DNA from: Pseudomonas pergaminensis
Lineage (GTDB): Bacteria > Pseudomonadota > Gammaproteobacteria > Pseudomonadales > Pseudomonadaceae
Length of the DNA stretch: 64,000 bases
Direction: 5' to 3'
Assembly (NCBI RefSeq): GCF_024112395.2
Contig: NZ_CP078013.2
Coordinates: 2,046,001 to 2,110,000, forward strand
The notes under the pieces are model-generated. The model was not told where the DNA came from. It was given only the letters and a program-made list of their open reading frames with translations, and made no database searches. Positions 38,993 through 47,796 of this stretch are shown piece after piece. Each line of letters begins with the position of its first letter. Position 1 is the stretch's first letter. The position numbers were made by a program, and so were the translations under genes.

Positions 38993-39843
38993 GCACACCG
39001 GTCGAAGAAGTGCGCCTGAGCCTGCCGCATATCGAACTGGCGGCCCATCTGTTCGGTCCCGAGGACGGTTTGCCGGTGATCGCCCTGCATGGCTGGCTGG
39101 ACAACGCCAACAGCTTTGCGCGACTGGCGCCGAAACTCCAAGGCTTGCGCATCGTTGCACTGGACATGGCCGGGCATGGGCATTCGGCGCATCGTCCGAT
39201 GGGTGCCGGTTATGCCTTGTGGGATTACGTCTTCGATGTGCTGCAAGTCGCCGAGCAACTGGGCTGGAAACGTTTTGCATTACTTGGCCACTCCCTCGGC
39301 GCCATTGTGTCGCTGGTGCTGGCCGGTGCGTTGCCGGAGCGCGTGACGCACCTGGGATTGATCGACGGTGTGATCCCACCGACGGCCAGCGGTGAGAACG
39401 CCGCCGAGCGCCTGGGCATGGCGTTGCAGGCGCAATTGAACCTGCAGGACAAGCGCAAGCCGGTCTATAACACCCTGGACCGAGCGGTGGAGGCGCGCAT
39501 GAAAGGCGTGGTGGCGGTCAGCCGTGAAGCCGCAGAACTGCTGGCCCAGCGCGGTTTGATGCCGGTGCCGGGCGGCTACACTTGGCGTTCCGACAGCCGC
39601 TTGACCCTGGCGTCGCCGGTGCGTCTGACCGATGAGCAGGCGATGGCCTTCGTGCGGCGGGTAAGTTGCCCTACGCAGTTGGTGGTGGCCGCCGACGGCA
39701 TGCTGGCGAAACATTCCGAATTGCTTTCTCAGCTACCTTTTACGGTAACCACGCTGCCGGGTGGCCATCATTTACACCTGAATGACGAACCCGGCGCGGT
39801 CCTTGTTGCAGACTGTTTCAATCGGTTCTTCTCCACGCCTTGA
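38989..39843 (+). CDS. Alpha/beta hydrolase (second of a coupled pair)
   Basis: A 284-residue alpha/beta hydrolase: HGWLDNANSF as the oxyanion segment, nucleophile elbow LLGHSLGAIVS (Ser102), and the closing His in LPGGHHLHLND. The ATG at 38989 lies inside the stop of the preceding hydrolase gene (ATGA), so the two enzymes are produced together. It resembles serine-hydrolase-like proteins; the substrate is unknown. Confidence 0.87.
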   Translation: MSTPVEEVRLSLPHIELAAHLFGPEDGLPVIALHGWLDNANSFARLAPKLQGLRIVALDMAGHGHSAHRPMGAGYALWDYVFDVLQVAEQLGWKRFALLGHSLGAIVSLVLAGALPERVTHLGLIDGVIPPTASGENAAERLGMALQAQLNLQDKRKPVYNTLDRAVEARMKGVVAVSREAAELLAQRGLMPVPGGYTWRSDSRLTLASPVRLTDEQAMAFVRRVSCPTQLVVAADGMLAKHSELLSQLPFTVTTLPGGHHLHLNDEPGAVLVADCFNRFFSTP

Positions 39844-39892
39844 CTTGGCGCGGTCAACTGCCGAGGCTGGGCGGATTGAAAGGGAGTCAACC

Positions 39893-39949
39893 ATGAACCA
39901 TCTCAACACCGCTGTGCGCTCCGATGGCCAGGGCACCTTGATCCGATGA
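39893..39949 (+). CDS. Possible 18-codon leader ORF before the DUF4892 gene
   Basis: The frame encodes MNHLNTAVRSDGQGTLIR. AGGGAG lies eight bases before its ATG, a better ribosome site than the DUF4892 start itself has, and its TGA overlaps that start by four bases. This is the pattern of translational coupling. No known peptide family is recognised, and it could equally be a chance frame. Confidence 0.3.
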   Translation: MNHLNTAVRSDGQGTLIR

Positions 39950-40764
39950 GCCTTCGTAAAGGATGTATCCGTGCCCTCGGGCTGTGCTGTTTCAGCCCCC
40001 TGGTGTTCGCCGCCGATGTGCCGGGAAGCCAGGATTTACCGGCAGTGTCCCGTCAGGTCGACTCACAGATCGTCGACTACCGCCCGGCCGAAGAGAAGGA
40101 GCGCATCTACCCTATGGGCGCGATCCGCAAGATCAGCGGCCAACTGCGTTACGAAGGCCAGGCCACCGCCCGTGGGCAAGCCACGGCGATTACCTACGAA
40201 TTGCCCGCCGAACACACCTCCAGTGCAGCCTTTACCGCAACGCGCGAAGCGTTGCAGGCGAAGGGCGCGCAGTTACTGTTCTGGTGCCAGGCCCGCGATT
40301 GCGGCGAAAGCAGCCTGTGGGCCAATGAAGTGTTCGGCAACGCCAAGCTGGTCGGCGCCGACGGCCAGCAGGAATACCTGCTGCTGCGCCTGGCAGCCCC
40401 CCAGGACAATTCCCTGGTGGCGCTGTACGGCATCACCCGCGGCAATCGCCGCGCCTACCTGCATGTGGAGCAACTGGATGCCAACGCGCCGCTGGGTGAC
40501 CTGTTGCCCACGTCGGCCACGCTGTTGCGTGAGTTGAAAAGCACCGGCGAGCTGGACTTCCCCGCGCTCGGCGGCGACCCTGACGACACCTGGCTGACCC
40601 TGATTTCCCGTGGGTTGAACCTCGATACCACCTTGCGCGTCAGCCTTACCGGCCCGAACGCCGAAGCCTGGCGCCAAGCCCTGGTCGACAAAGGTGTGCG
40701 CGCTGCGCGCATGGAAACCGGCGCCGCTGAAACCAAAGGCCTGCACCTGCATCTGATACGCTGA
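39946..40764 (+). CDS. DUF4892 exported protein
   Basis: A 272-residue protein of the DUF4892 family. A signal peptide (LGLCCFSPLVFAAD, cleavage near residue 23) sends it to the periplasm. The first half has a two-strand pattern with IVDYRPAEEKERIYPMGAI and a Cys pair in FWCQARDCGESSLWANEVFG, which may form a disulfide. The role is unknown. It follows the hydrolase pair in the same direction, with an 18-codon ORF between. Confidence 0.8.
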   Translation: MSLRKGCIRALGLCCFSPLVFAADVPGSQDLPAVSRQVDSQIVDYRPAEEKERIYPMGAIRKISGQLRYEGQATARGQATAITYELPAEHTSSAAFTATREALQAKGAQLLFWCQARDCGESSLWANEVFGNAKLVGADGQQEYLLLRLAAPQDNSLVALYGITRGNRRAYLHVEQLDANAPLGDLLPTSATLLRELKSTGELDFPALGGDPDDTWLTLISRGLNLDTTLRVSLTGPNAEAWRQALVDKGVRAARMETGAAETKGLHLHLIR

Positions 40765-40836
40765 TCGTCACAAGGCGAGCGGACCCGCGCCGTTCGCCTA
40801 AGCTCTCTTCCTACAGCCTTCTTCTAGAGATACTCC

Positions 40837-41898
40837 ATGCCCAATAACGATCGCCTACTGGTGCAAATCCTGCTGCTGGTGCTGTTCGGTGCCAGCTTCT
40901 GGGTGATGGCGCCGTTCTGGTCGGCGCTGTTCTGGGGCGCGGTGCTGGCGTTTGCCAGTTGGCCGCTGATGGTCCTGCTCACGCGCTGGCTGGGCGGTCG
41001 CGAATCCTTGGCCGCCGGCATCCTCACGTTGTGCTGGATGTTGCTGGTGGCGCTGCCGCTGGTGTGGCTGGGTTTCAATCTCGCAGACCATGTGCGCGAT
41101 GCGACGGCGTTGATCAAGGATATCCAGGTCGATGGCCTGCCGGAGGCGCCCACCTGGCTTGGCTCGATCCCCTTTGTCGGCGAACGGCTGGTGGCGATGT
41201 GGGACAGCATCGACCAGCAGGGCGCAGCCTTGATGGTCAGCATCAAGCCGTACCTGGGGCAAGTCGGCAATTGGCTGCTGGCGCGCAGTGCGCAGATCGG
41301 CGGTGGAATCCTGGAGCTGACCCTGAGCCTGGTCTTCGTATTCTTTTTCTACCGGGACGGGCCGCGCCTGGCAATGTTCGTCCACCGTCTGCTGGAGCGC
41401 TTGATCGGCGACCGCGCCGGCTACTACATCGAACTGGTGGCGGGGACGGTCCAGCGGGTGGTCAACGGCGTGATCGGCACCGCCGCCGCCCAGGCCGTGC
41501 TGGCGCTGATCGGTTTCCTGATCGCCGGCGTGCCGGGTGCGCTGGTGCTGGGTATCGTCACCTTCCTGCTCAGCCTAATCCCCATGGGCCCGCCGCTGGT
41601 GTGGATCCCGGCCACGGCCTGGCTGGCCTGGAAAGGCGACTACACCTACGCGGTGTTCCTCGGTGTGTGGGGCACGTTCATCATCAGCGGCGTGGACAAC
41701 GTGCTCAAACCCTACCTCATCAGCCGTGGCGGCAACCTGCCGCTGGTGATTGTGCTGCTTGGGGTGTTCGGCGGCTTGATCGCCTTCGGTTTCATCGGCC
41801 TGTTTATCGGCCCGACCCTGCTGGCGGTGGCCTATAGCCTGTTGATGGATTGGAGTGCGACCCAGGCCCAGGTACGCCGAGAAGACAAACCGCTGTGA
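40837..41898 (+). CDS. AI-2E family transporter (PerM/YdiK-like)
   Basis: A 353-residue membrane protein of the AI-2E transporter family (PF01594), with about eight spans and a long soluble loop after the first three. The signature GIVTFLLSLIPMGPPLVWIPA and the segment GVDNVLKPYLISRGGNLP are conserved. Family members export various small molecules or ions (E. coli TqsA, YdiK), so the substrate is not fixed. Confidence 0.92.
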   Translation: MPNNDRLLVQILLLVLFGASFWVMAPFWSALFWGAVLAFASWPLMVLLTRWLGGRESLAAGILTLCWMLLVALPLVWLGFNLADHVRDATALIKDIQVDGLPEAPTWLGSIPFVGERLVAMWDSIDQQGAALMVSIKPYLGQVGNWLLARSAQIGGGILELTLSLVFVFFFYRDGPRLAMFVHRLLERLIGDRAGYYIELVAGTVQRVVNGVIGTAAAQAVLALIGFLIAGVPGALVLGIVTFLLSLIPMGPPLVWIPATAWLAWKGDYTYAVFLGVWGTFIISGVDNVLKPYLISRGGNLPLVIVLLGVFGGLIAFGFIGLFIGPTLLAVAYSLLMDWSATQAQVRREDKPL

Positions 41899-41914
41899 CC
41901 CATGGGAACCGGGG

Positions 41915-42955
41915 TCAGGTCCTGGGCAACCACATCACTGCAGTCAAGCCACCGCCTGGGGTTTCTTCGAGTTCCAGTCGACCGCCGAGGCGCTCCGCGG
42001 CCTCCTTGGAAATCGTCATGCCCAGGCCGACCCCGCCGGAGTTGCGGTTGCGTGAGCCCTCAAGCCGATAGAACGGCTCGAACACCGCCTCGCGCTTGTC
42101 CGCCGCGATGCCGGGGCCGTGGTCGATCACGCGGATGACTAGGGCTTCGCGGCTGTCCGTCAGTTCGATACGCGCCGTGCCGGCATAGCGCAAGGCGTTG
42201 TCGATCAGGTTGTTGAGGCACGAACGCAAGGCCATCGGCTGCACCTGCAGCGGCGCGCAGGTGCCGGCGAATTGCACATCAGAGCCTTGGTCCTGGGCGT
42301 TTTCGCTCATCGACTCCACCAACGCCTGCACGTCCAGCCAATGCCGGGTTTCGCTGGTGCGTTGCTCGTGCAGGTAGCTCAACGTGGCGTCGAGCATGCC
42401 GATCATGTCGTCGAGGTCCTGGCGCATCTGGCCCTGCAGCTTGGTGTCTTCGATCTGTTCCAGGCGCAGCTTGAGGCGTGACAGCGGGGTGCGCAGGTCA
42501 TGGGACACCGCGCCGAGCATGCGCGCACGCTGGCTGACCTGTTCGCGGATACGTCGTTGCATCAGGTTGAAGGTCGACGCTGCCTGCCGTGCCTCCCGTG
42601 GCCCCGACTCGTCGAGAGGTGGGCTGTCGAGGTCCAGGCTCAAGCGCTCGGCGGCTTCACTCAGGCGCTGGATCGGCCGGCTCAGCAGCTTGGCGCCGTA
42701 CCAGGCAGCAATGATCAGCGAGATGAACTGGAACGTCAGCGGCACCACCGGGCCACCGAACCAGGGGCGGCGATGCTCCTTGTGCAGCGGTTTCATGGAT
42801 CCGTCCGGCTGCTCCACGAAGACTTCCCGGGGCGGTGGCGGCGGGGGCGGGCCGTAGTAGCGAAACCAGGAGATTGCCAGCACGTGGGCCAGCACAATGG
42901 CCACCAACAACACGCCAAACAGCCGACCGAACAGCGTGTTGAAGGCGTTGCGCAT
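41915..42955 (-). CDS. Two-component sensor histidine kinase
   Basis: A 346-residue EnvZ-like kinase. Span 1 is at about 10-31, then a short periplasmic loop containing seven prolines in a row (36-42), span 2 at about 72-92, HAMP, HisKA with His152 (GAVSHDLRTPLSR), and the ATPase with NNLIDNALRY and a GVGLGMTIS lid. The short loop argues for sensing in or near the membrane. Its first codon overlaps the stop of the response-regulator gene. Confidence 0.93.
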   Translation of the reverse strand: MRNAFNTLFGRLFGVLLVAIVLAHVLAISWFRYYGPPPPPPPREVFVEQPDGSMKPLHKEHRRPWFGGPVVPLTFQFISLIIAAWYGAKLLSRPIQRLSEAAERLSLDLDSPPLDESGPREARQAASTFNLMQRRIREQVSQRARMLGAVSHDLRTPLSRLKLRLEQIEDTKLQGQMRQDLDDMIGMLDATLSYLHEQRTSETRHWLDVQALVESMSENAQDQGSDVQFAGTCAPLQVQPMALRSCLNNLIDNALRYAGTARIELTDSREALVIRVIDHGPGIAADKREAVFEPFYRLEGSRNRNSGGVGLGMTISKEAAERLGGRLELEETPGGGLTAVMWLPRT

Positions 42956-43719
42956 CAGCCGATATCCCGGGCGTCGAACAGGTAGCCTTCGCCGCGTACG
43001 GTCTTGATCAGTTGCGGCGCCTTGGGGTCATCCCCGAGTTTCTGCCGCAGGCGCGACACCAGCAAGTCAATGCTGCGATCAAAGGCTTCGATCGAGCGGC
43101 CACGGGCGGCATCCAACAATTGCTCGCGGCTCAGCACCCGACGCGGACGCTCGATAAACACCCAGAGCAGGCGGAATTCGGCGTTGGACAGCGGCACCAC
43201 CAGGCCATCGTCGGCCACCAGTTGGCGCAGCACACTATTAAGGCGCCAGTTGTCGAAGCGGATATTGGCGCGCTGTTCGGTGCGGTCATCGCGCACGCGA
43301 CGTAGGATGGTCTGGATGCGTGCCACCAGCTCACGCGGCTCGAAGGGCTTGGACATATAGTCGTCGGCGCCCAGCTCCAGGCCGATGATGCGGTCGGTGG
43401 GTTCACAGCGGGCGGTGAGCATCAGGATCGGGATGTCCGATTCCGCGCGCAGCCAGCGGCACAGCGACAAGCCGTCCTCGCCTGGCAGCATCAGGTCGAG
43501 CACGACCACGTCAAAGGTTTCGGCTTGCATGGCCTGGCGCATGGCGGTGCCGTCGGTGACACCGGTGGCCAGGATGCCGAAGCGGGCGAGGTAGTCGATC
43601 AGCAGTTCGCGGATCGGCACATCATCATCAACGATCAGCGCGCGGGTGTTCCACCGCTTGTCATCGGCGATCACCGCGCCTTTTTGCTCGTCGGTCATGG
43701 AGACGGGAGGGGTATGCAT
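42955..43719 (-). CDS. OmpR-family response regulator
   Basis: A 254-residue regulator with a receiver domain (about 25-140, phospho-acceptor Asp75 in VVVLDLMLPGEDG, conserved Lys in YMSKPFEPREL) and a C-terminal winged helix (about 155-250, ending LIKTVRGEGYLFDARD). It pairs with the kinase gene that follows. Starts at 43719 (MHTPPVS) or 43698 (MTDEQKG) are both possible; neither has a clear ribosome site. Regulated genes are unknown. Confidence 0.92.
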   Translation of the reverse strand: MHTPPVSMTDEQKGAVIADDKRWNTRALIVDDDVPIRELLIDYLARFGILATGVTDGTAMRQAMQAETFDVVVLDLMLPGEDGLSLCRWLRAESDIPILMLTARCEPTDRIIGLELGADDYMSKPFEPRELVARIQTILRRVRDDRTEQRANIRFDNWRLNSVLRQLVADDGLVVPLSNAEFRLLWVFIERPRRVLSREQLLDAARGRSIEAFDRSIDLLVSRLRQKLGDDPKAPQLIKTVRGEGYLFDARDIG

Positions 43720-43979
43720 AATGCGATCATCTGCCCTGTTGTTGCGGTCAGCATAGGCGCCCAGCCCCATGGCTGGAAGTGCTGGTCGGTGGGTCGTGCG
43801 AGCGAGGCTAGCCGTGGGGCGTGTTGGGGGCATGTCGTGAATGTATCAGCTTTGAAATAATTGCCCTTAAATGCCTGCCCGATGGCGGTTGGTCAGTATT
43901 TACCGATCATCGGATCCCGCAACGCCGCCGCTTGCGCTACAATCCGCGCCGATTTCGACTTGCCTGAGAGCCCATTCCA

Positions 43980-44678
43980 ATGTCCGTCTGCCAGACTCCT
44001 ATCATCGTCGCCCTGGATTACCCCACTCGTGACGCCGCACTGAAGCTGGCTGACCAGTTGGACCCGAAGCTGTGTCGGGTCAAGGTCGGCAAGGAACTGT
44101 TCACCAGTTGCGCCGCAGAAATCGTCGGCACCTTGCGTGACAAAGGTTTCGAGGTGTTCCTCGACCTGAAATTCCACGATATCCCGAACACTACTGCCAT
44201 GGCGGTCAAGGCTGCCGCCGAGATGGGCGTGTGGATGGTCAACGTGCATTGCTCCGGTGGCCTGCGCATGATGAGTGCCTGCCGTGAAGTGCTGGAACAG
44301 CGTAGCGGGCCTAAGCCGTTGCTGATCGGTGTGACTGTGCTGACCAGCATGGAGCGTGAGGACCTGGCCGGTATTGGCTTGGACATTGAGCCTCAGGAGC
44401 AGGTGTTGCGCCTGGCAGCGCTGGCACAGAAAGCTGGCCTTGATGGCCTGGTGTGTTCGGCGCTGGAAGCCCAGGCGTTGAAAACTGCGCACCCGTCGCT
44501 GCAACTGGTGACCCCGGGGATTCGTCCGGCGGGCAGTGCCCAGGATGATCAGCGGCGCATTTTGACGCCGCGGCAGGCGTTGGATGCGGGCTCCGATTAC
44601 TTGGTGATCGGCCGGCCGATCAGCCAGGCGGCTGATCCGGCCAAGGCGTTGGCGGCGGTTGTTGCCGAAATCGCCTGA
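43980..44678 (+). CDS. pyrF: Orotidine-5'-phosphate decarboxylase PyrF
   Basis: A 232-residue TIM-barrel enzyme for the last step of UMP synthesis. The catalytic Asp-Lys-Asp network is visible in [13 protein letters not shown] (Asp62, Lys64, Asp67) with Lys38 upstream; [17 protein letters not shown] is the phosphate-binding end. A TACAAT box lies at 43938-43943, about 37 bases before the ATG. A REP array begins soon after the stop. Confidence 0.97.
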   Translation: MSVCQTPIIVALDYPTRDAALKLADQLDPKLCRVKVGKELFTSCAAEIVGTLRDKGFEVFLDLKFHDIPNTTAMAVKAAAEMGVWMVNVHCSGGLRMMSACREVLEQRSGPKPLLIGVTVLTSMEREDLAGIGLDIEPQEQVLRLAALAQKAGLDGLVCSALEAQALKTAHPSLQLVTPGIRPAGSAQDDQRRILTPRQALDAGSDYLVIGRPISQAADPAKALAAVVAEIA

Positions 44679-44741
44679 CCGAGACGTCCTGTTGGAGGCG
44701 GCCTGACCGATGGCCGCTGTCTGACTGAAGCCCCGCGATCC

Positions 44742-45226
44742 AAGTGAGGGAGCGGGCTTGCCAGCGACGGTGGCCTAACTGCCGACCACTCTTCAACTGC
44801 TGCCCTGCGATCCAAATGTGGGAGCTGGCTTGCCTGCGAAGACGGCCCGACAGCCGACCACTCTCCAACTGTCACCCCGCGATCCAAAACTGTGGGAGCT
44901 GGCTTGCCTGCGAAGACGGCCCGACAGCCGACCACTCTCCAACTGTCACCCCGCGATCCAAAACTGTGGGAGCTGGCTTGCCTGCGAAAGCGGCCCGACA
45001 GCCGACCACAATCTAACTATCACCGCGCGATCTAACTGTAGGAGCTGGCTTGCCAGCGATGGCGACCTAACGCCGACCACAATCTAACAGTCACCCCGCA
45101 ATCCAAATGTGGGAGCTGGCTTGCCTGCGAAGACGGCCTGACTGCCGATCACTCTCTAACTGTAGCCCCGCGATCTAAAAATGTGGGAGCTGGCTTGCCT
45201 GCGAAGGCGGCCTGATAGCCGACCGG
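44742..45226. repeat. Tandem array of seven REP units, period 71-74 bp
   Basis: GGAGC(G/T)GGCTTGCC(T/A)GCGA recurs with its GGAGC starting at 44749, 44821, 44895, 44969, 45041, 45112 and 45186. The intervening sequence (GCCGACCAC, CAACTGTCACCCCGCGATC) is also repeated, so whole units were duplicated head to tail. The first unit is the most divergent (GGAGCGGGCTTGCCAGCGA). The short open frames through it are by-products of the period and not genes. Confidence 0.93.
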
Positions 45227-45575
45227 GATGTTGGATCAGACCGAGTACATATCCGTTACTCGGGTAACGGCTGCTAATGGTTCCGCCCTTACGGCGGGTC
45301 ACTTTGGAAAAGAGCCCCAAAGTAACCAAAGGGCTCTTGCCCCAACACTCGGCACCTCGCCTAGGCTCGGTGTGCCCGTAATCCGACAGGTATTTGGGGG
45401 GCCGCCGCCACGCGCCATCCATGGCGCGGGGCGGCTAAACCGGCATCCCTGCCGGTTTACCCCCCCCAAATCCCTGTCGAATTCCGGCCAGCGTGTTTGA
45501 CGGGGCGCCTAAGGTCAAAAGCCAGATCAAAAGCTAGATCAAGATCACGATCAACAGCGGCTCGCTTCGCATCGT
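45227..45575. repeat. Long structured intergenic repeat, copy 1
   Basis: A roughly 350-base element beginning GATGTTGGATC, 41 bases after the last REP core, nearly the same as copy 2 at 52872-53218. Internal hairpins include ACTTTGG/CCAAAGT (45301-45323), GCGCCATCCATGGCGC, and AAACCGGCA-TCCC-TGCCGGTTT. It ends in AGATCA-rich sequence and CGATCAACAGCG. I see no supported gene in it; any open frame crossing it also crosses these hairpins in both copies. Confidence 0.88.
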
Positions 45576-45596
45576 GGTTACGTTGGGGCAGCTTTT

Positions 45597-46604
45597 TCAG
45601 ATAACTTTGAGTACGAGCTTCCCAAAGTTTTCGCCGTTGAATAGCTTCATCAGCGTCTCGGGGAAGGTTTCCAGCCCTTCTACGATGTCTTCTTTGCTCT
45701 TGAGTTTGCCCTGGGCCATCCAGCCGGCCATTTCTTGGCCGGCGGCGGCGAAGTGGGCGGCATGATCCATGACGACAAAGCCCTCCATGCGTGCGCGGTT
45801 GACCAGCAGTGACAGGTAGTTGGCCGGGCCTTTCACGGCTTCCTTGTTGTTGTATTGGCTGATGGCACCGCAAATCACCACGCGGGCTTTTAATGCCAGG
45901 CGGCTGAGCACTGCGTCGAGAATGTCGCCGCCGACGTTATCGAAATACACGTCTACGCCTTTGGGGCACTCGCGCTTGAGTGCGGCGGGTACGTCTTCGC
46001 TTTTGTAGTCGATAGCCGCATCGAAGCCGAGTTCGTCCACCAGGAACTTGCATTTGCCCGCACCGCCGGCAATGCCCACCACGCGGCAGCCTTTGATTTT
46101 GGCGATTTGCCCGGCAATGCTGCCCACGGCACCGGCCGCACCGGAGATCACCACGGTTTCGCCGGCCTTGGGCGCACCGGTGTCCAGTAGGGCGAAGTAA
46201 GCCGTCATGCCGGTCATGCCCAGGGCCGACAGGTAACGGGGCAGCGGGGCCAGTGTCGGGTCAACCTTGTAGAAACCCCGAGGCTCGCCCAGGAAGTAGT
46301 CCTGTACGCCCAAGGCGCCGTTGACGTAGTCGCCGACCGCAAACTTTGGGTTGTTCGAGGCAATCACTTTGCCCACGCCGAGGGCGCGCATTACTTCACC
46401 GATGCCGACCGGCGGGATGTAGGACTTGCCTTCATTCATCCACCCACGCATGGCGGGGTCGAGGGACAGGTATTCATTGCGCACCAGCACCTGGCCGTCC
46501 TGGGGCGTGCCCACGGGCACTTCCTGGTAGGTGAAGGTTTCCCGGGTGGCCGCGCCGACCGGGCGCTTGGCGAGCAGGAATTGGCGATTGGTCTGGGCGG
46601 TCAT
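45597..46604 (-). CDS. NADP-dependent MDR-family oxidoreductase (CurA-like)
   Basis: A 335-residue zinc-independent medium-chain reductase. The N-terminal half has LSLDPAMRGWMNEGKSY and PPVGIGEVMRALGVGKV, characteristic of the leukotriene B4 12-hydroxydehydrogenase/CurA group; the nucleotide motif is ISGAAGAVGSIAGQIAK. The family reduces enone double bonds with NADPH. The ATG at 46604 gives MTAQTNRQFLLAKRPVG; further upstream the frame lacks family sequence. Divergent from the SDR gene. Confidence 0.92.
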   Translation of the reverse strand: MTAQTNRQFLLAKRPVGAATRETFTYQEVPVGTPQDGQVLVRNEYLSLDPAMRGWMNEGKSYIPPVGIGEVMRALGVGKVIASNNPKFAVGDYVNGALGVQDYFLGEPRGFYKVDPTLAPLPRYLSALGMTGMTAYFALLDTGAPKAGETVVISGAAGAVGSIAGQIAKIKGCRVVGIAGGAGKCKFLVDELGFDAAIDYKSEDVPAALKRECPKGVDVYFDNVGGDILDAVLSRLALKARVVICGAISQYNNKEAVKGPANYLSLLVNRARMEGFVVMDHAAHFAAAGQEMAGWMAQGKLKSKEDIVEGLETFPETLMKLFNGENFGKLVLKVI

Positions 46605-46832
46605 GGCAGCGACTCTTCTGGAAATGAACCTGAAGTGATAGACCTTGAACGGTCTGGGAGCAAGGTTCACCGAGGGCGCGAATGCCGCTCGATAGGCACT
46701 GCTGATAGTCGGGCTGTGGCTCTTATCACTGCGATTCATGCAGCCTCAACTGGCCTTCTGATAGTGCTGACGCGCTCGGCGCGGCGTTGGCTAGACTCGA
46801 CCCACAGTTATTTTTCCCACGGGACATCTTCC

Positions 46833-47594
46833 ATGAGCATGACGTTTTCCGGCCAGGTTGCCCTGGTGACTGGCGCCGCCGCCGGTATTGGCCGCGCTAC
46901 CGCGCTGGCGTTCGCCGCCGAAGGCTTGAAGGTAGTGGTTGCCGACCTGGATGCAGCGGGCGGTGAAGGCACCGTCGCCCTTATCCACCAGGCCGGTGGC
47001 GAAGCGCTGTTTGTGCGCTGCAACGTCACGCAGGAAGCCGAAGTACAGCAATTGATGGCCCAGACCCTCGCCGCCTATGGCCGCCTGGACTACGCCTTCA
47101 ATAATGCCGGCATCGAGATTGAGAAAGGCAAGCTGGCTGACGGCAGCCTGGATGAGTTCGACGCGATCATGGGGGTCAACGTCAAGGGCGTGTGGTTGTG
47201 CATGAAGCACCAATTGCCGCTGCTGCTGGCCCAGGGCGGCGGGGCGATCGTCAACACTGCATCGGTCGCGGGGCTGGGCGCGGCGCCTAAGATGAGCATT
47301 TATGCCGCGTCCAAGCATGCCGTGATCGGCCTGACCAAATCGGCGGCCATCGAGTATGCGAAGAAGAAAATCCGCGTCAATGCGGTGTGCCCGGCCGTGA
47401 TCGATACCGATATGTTCCGGCGTGCCTACGAAGCCGACCCACGCAAGGCCGAATTTGCCGCCGCCATGCACCCGGTGGGACGCATTGGCAAGGTCGAGGA
47501 AATCGCCAGCGCGGTGCTGTACCTGTGCAGCGACGGTGCGGCCTTTACCACCGGCCAAGCCTTGGCGGTGGACGGTGGCGCGACGGCTATCTAG
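46833..47594 (+). CDS. Short-chain dehydrogenase/reductase
   Basis: A 253-residue classical SDR: cofactor motif VTGAAAGIGRA (13-23), NNAG (90-93), and catalytic Ser144, Tyr157 and Lys161 (SIYAASKHAV). The Asp at the end of the second strand (VVVADLD) indicates NAD preference. The C-terminus GQALAVDGGATAI is complete. The ATG at 46833 is used; another lies at 46839. The substrate is unknown. Confidence 0.92.
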   Translation: MSMTFSGQVALVTGAAAGIGRATALAFAAEGLKVVVADLDAAGGEGTVALIHQAGGEALFVRCNVTQEAEVQQLMAQTLAAYGRLDYAFNNAGIEIEKGKLADGSLDEFDAIMGVNVKGVWLCMKHQLPLLLAQGGGAIVNTASVAGLGAAPKMSIYAASKHAVIGLTKSAAIEYAKKKIRVNAVCPAVIDTDMFRRAYEADPRKAEFAAAMHPVGRIGKVEEIASAVLYLCSDGAAFTTGQALAVDGGATAI

Positions 47595-47796
47595 GACCTC
47601 GGGTCGCCCTTCATTCGAAAACGGTGTGGGGGGCGTGAGGTATTTCCATAGCTGGCACCGTGCCTTGTCAGATTGTGTATCAGCAGGTAAATAACTCAAT
47701 AAAATCAATACTTTAATAAAACTTGGCGAGCGGCCGGGGTGGGCTTCTGTGCTTAACTGTCCTGGGTTGAATAACAGACAGTGAAGTGAGTGGCGC

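Noticed and set aside
44742-45226. CRISPR array
   Set aside because: Spacing is regular, but the sequence between the cores is itself repeated and the core is a REP; spacers are not unique and no cas genes are present.
45156-45422. Small gene in the long repeat (88 codons, also seen in copy 2)
   Set aside because: It runs through the hairpins of both copies, the frames differ in length and sequence at the pairing positions, and there is no ribosome site. The change pattern fits structure rather than coding.
47653-47668. Sigma54 promoter (TGGCACCGTGCCTTGT) before the MocR-type gene
   Set aside because: The -24 element is good, but the -12 GC is missing at the required spacing.
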